Positions 62,797-64,000 of a stretch of DNA of 64,000 nucleotides are shown here, in pieces; the stretch's first letter is position 1; each line of letters begins with the position of its first letter. The notes below the pieces were generated by a model. It searched no databases and was not told the origin of the DNA. It saw only the letters and a program-made list of their open reading frames with translations. The translations under genes and the position numbers were made by a program. Source of the stretch: Anabaena sp. WA102 (GTDB lineage: Bacteria > Cyanobacteriota > Cyanobacteriia > Cyanobacteriales > Nostocaceae); NCBI RefSeq assembly GCF_001277295.1, contig NZ_CP011456.1:1550001-1614000 (forward strand), given 5' to 3'.

Positions 62797-63093
62797 TCAC
62801 AAGGATATAGCTGCGGTTTTTCCCTTACGGGGTATTTCTACCCCATTTAGGTAGGTTTTTTTGGAATTACTTATGGTATTAATCTTCTGATTACTGCGTT
62901 TATTATCTACACCTTCAGCTTGTTTTTTGGCATTATTGATAATCTCAGCAATATCACTCATGTACGCATCTTGATCATCCTGTGATGATTGACAATAACC
63001 ACCGCATAAAGTTTCTGCTTGTCCGGGATTTATCTCTTCTAGAAGTAACCTGATATCAATCTGATTAATATCGGTATTTATGATTTTATTCAT
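62797..63093 (-). CDS. Small protein with a possible double-glycine leader
   Basis: 98 residues. The N-terminal part DIRLLLEEINPGQAETLCGG resembles leader peptides cleaved after Gly-Gly by ABC peptidase-transporters: acidic helix, hydrophobic positions, GG. The following ~66 residues (YCQSSQDDQDAYMSDIAEII..., with basic C-terminus GVEIPRKGKTAAISL) have one Cys and no known core motif. No modification enzyme or transporter is in view. Alternative: an ordinary hypothetical protein. Confidence 0.5.
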   Translation of the reverse strand: MNKIINTDINQIDIRLLLEEINPGQAETLCGGYCQSSQDDQDAYMSDIAEIINNAKKQAEGVDNKRSNQKINTISNSKKTYLNGVEIPRKGKTAAISL

Positions 63094-63385
63094 GTTTTTA
63101 ATGAATCACAAGTACAACTAAATCCCATCCTGACAAAAATCCTCCTAATTCTCATCTATCTATTGGCTAATTTTTTAGATTCTACCGCTCCCCTTATGGA
63201 AAAGAATATTAATTTAATTTTTGTAGCGACTGTCTTGATTGTCAAGCGATTGTTAAGGAAAAATTTAAAGTCTAGGAAAAAAGTCAGAAAATAGAGGAGA
63301 AAAACAGAACAGAACAAAACAGGTAAATTATAGATTGCCATAAATTACCAAACTAGATTGGAGGTATAAAAACGACAGTAGAACT

Positions 63386-64000
63386 TTATGCAGAAATTGG
63401 TTGTGAGTCTTGAGAAATAGACCAAGGAAGATGATCTCGAATCATCGCATTTAAAATAACTAACATTTTATGAACGCAAGCAGTAATGGCCAATTTTTTG
63501 GGTTTACCACGTTCAACCAAGCGCTCATAAAAAGTTTTGATAACAGGATTATGACGCATGGCAACAACAGCACCCATATAAAGAATGGCACGAACATGGG
63601 CGCGACCACCATTAATCATGCGCTTACCTTTGTGCTGACCACTATCATGATTAATTGGTGCAACACCAACTAAGCGAGAGATTTGTTTGGCAGTTAATTG
63701 ACCTAATTCTGGTAAGTCAGAAACTAAAGTGGTAGAAATTACTTGACCAATGCCAGGAGTAGTTTTGAGTAGATTGACTTTATCAATCCATTGTTGATTA
63801 TTTTGGGTCAACGTCTCAATTTCTTGATTGAGTTGTTGAAGATGTTGCTCAAGATAATCAATATGGGATTCAATATCTGTCAAAGCTTTACCACGAGCGC
63901 GGTCACGGCGATTCTTTTCCGCTGTAGACATTTCTACTAATTGTCTTCGGCGACTAATTAATTCGCCTAATTGACGTGACATTTCACTTTCGATTGCTAA
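63386..64000 (-). CDS. IS110 family transposase, C-terminal part
   Basis: The frame is open to the window edge, so the N-terminal RuvC-like DEDD domain lies outside. Visible: the coiled-coil region with RRRQLVEMSTAEKNRRDRAR, then the transposase_20 domain LLKTTPGIGQVISTTLVSDL, RLVGVAPINHDSGQHKGKR with the serine-bearing region, GGRAHVRAILYMGAVVAMRH and KKLAITACVHKMLVILNAMI. IS110 elements are now known to use a bridge RNA from one of their non-coding ends. The 292 bp downstream of the stop (63094-63385) hold no gene. Confidence 0.92.
   Translation of the reverse strand, partial: LAIESEMSRQLGELISRRRQLVEMSTAEKNRRDRARGKALTDIESHIDYLEQHLQQLNQEIETLTQNNQQWIDKVNLLKTTPGIGQVISTTLVSDLPELGQLTAKQISRLVGVAPINHDSGQHKGKRMINGGRAHVRAILYMGAVVAMRHNPVIKTFYERLVERGKPKKLAITACVHKMLVILNAMIRDHLPWSISQDSQPISA

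Overview
This is chromosomal DNA from a filamentous, probably heterocyst-forming cyanobacterium (Nostocales, Anabaena/Dolichospermum-like). Evidence: photosystem II PsbZ, NDH-1 subunit NdhN, phycobilisome-degradation protein NblA, a high-light-inducible protein, heme oxygenase for bilin synthesis, a PAP/fibrillin fragment and the arginine dihydrolase/proline enzyme AgrE. The intergenic regions carry many GCGATCGC (HIP1) sites and many short tandem heptamer repeats (TGTCAGT, GACTCCT, GACTGGG and similar). The species is an inference.

Layout. 1-2160: two neighbouring genes sharing an N-terminal module; the second fuses it to a ParM-like actin ATPase. 2355-20824 (all minus strand): the S10-spc-alpha ribosomal supercluster in the cyanobacterial order rplC-rplD-rplW-rplB-rpsS-rplV-rpsC-rplP-rpmC-rpsQ-rplN-rplX-rplE-rpsH-rplF-rplR-rpsE-rplO-secY-adk-infA-rpmJ-rpsM-rpsK-rpoA-rplQ-truA-rplM-rpsI-rpmE-prfA. 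A 760-bp gap between infA and rpmJ holds a non-coding transposon-derived element. 21696-32094: ndhN, a Uma2 nuclease, a degenerate AAA protein, a DUF29 protein, a vapBC pair whose toxin is overwritten by tandem repeats, a kinase fragment, a divergent proA, tRNA-Gly, ribH, psbZ and a large DHH-CBS-nucleotidyltransferase. 32120-38906: an accessory stretch of Uma2 and PD-(D/E)XK proteins, a 14-copy 56-bp array, a single-chain restriction-modification enzyme and an orphan HicB. 39143-45650: a conserved small protein, an ABC1 kinase behind a 9-bp microsatellite, a PP2C phosphatase, nblA and a kinase-FGE fusion. 46339-48497: an Rpn nuclease with a partial tandem copy, another PD-(D/E)XK protein and a HicB/DUF1902 protein. 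48658-50769: agrE. 51015-54246: a compact AlbA_2 / AAA-ATPase / PD-ExK cassette, the best candidate here for an undescribed defence system. 54315-62061: an RTX/beta-propeller protein, peroxiredoxin, glmM, ho1, a YdcF protein, a zinc exporter and an HLIP. 62214-64000: a transposon-truncated fibrillin gene, a second copy of the transposon tail, a possible double-glycine-leader peptide and a partial IS110 transposase.

Themes. The left third is translation machinery, transcribed on one strand and interrupted by repeats rather than genes. The accessory middle is built around a family of palindromic repeats (core TCTGAATCAGGAT...). One arm has been amplified in tandem several times, and these arrays have replaced or supplied the 3' ends of coding sequences (vapC, a kinase, the restriction enzyme). 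Two diverged copies of a structured RNA-like transposon tail keep the same two hairpins with different stem sequences.
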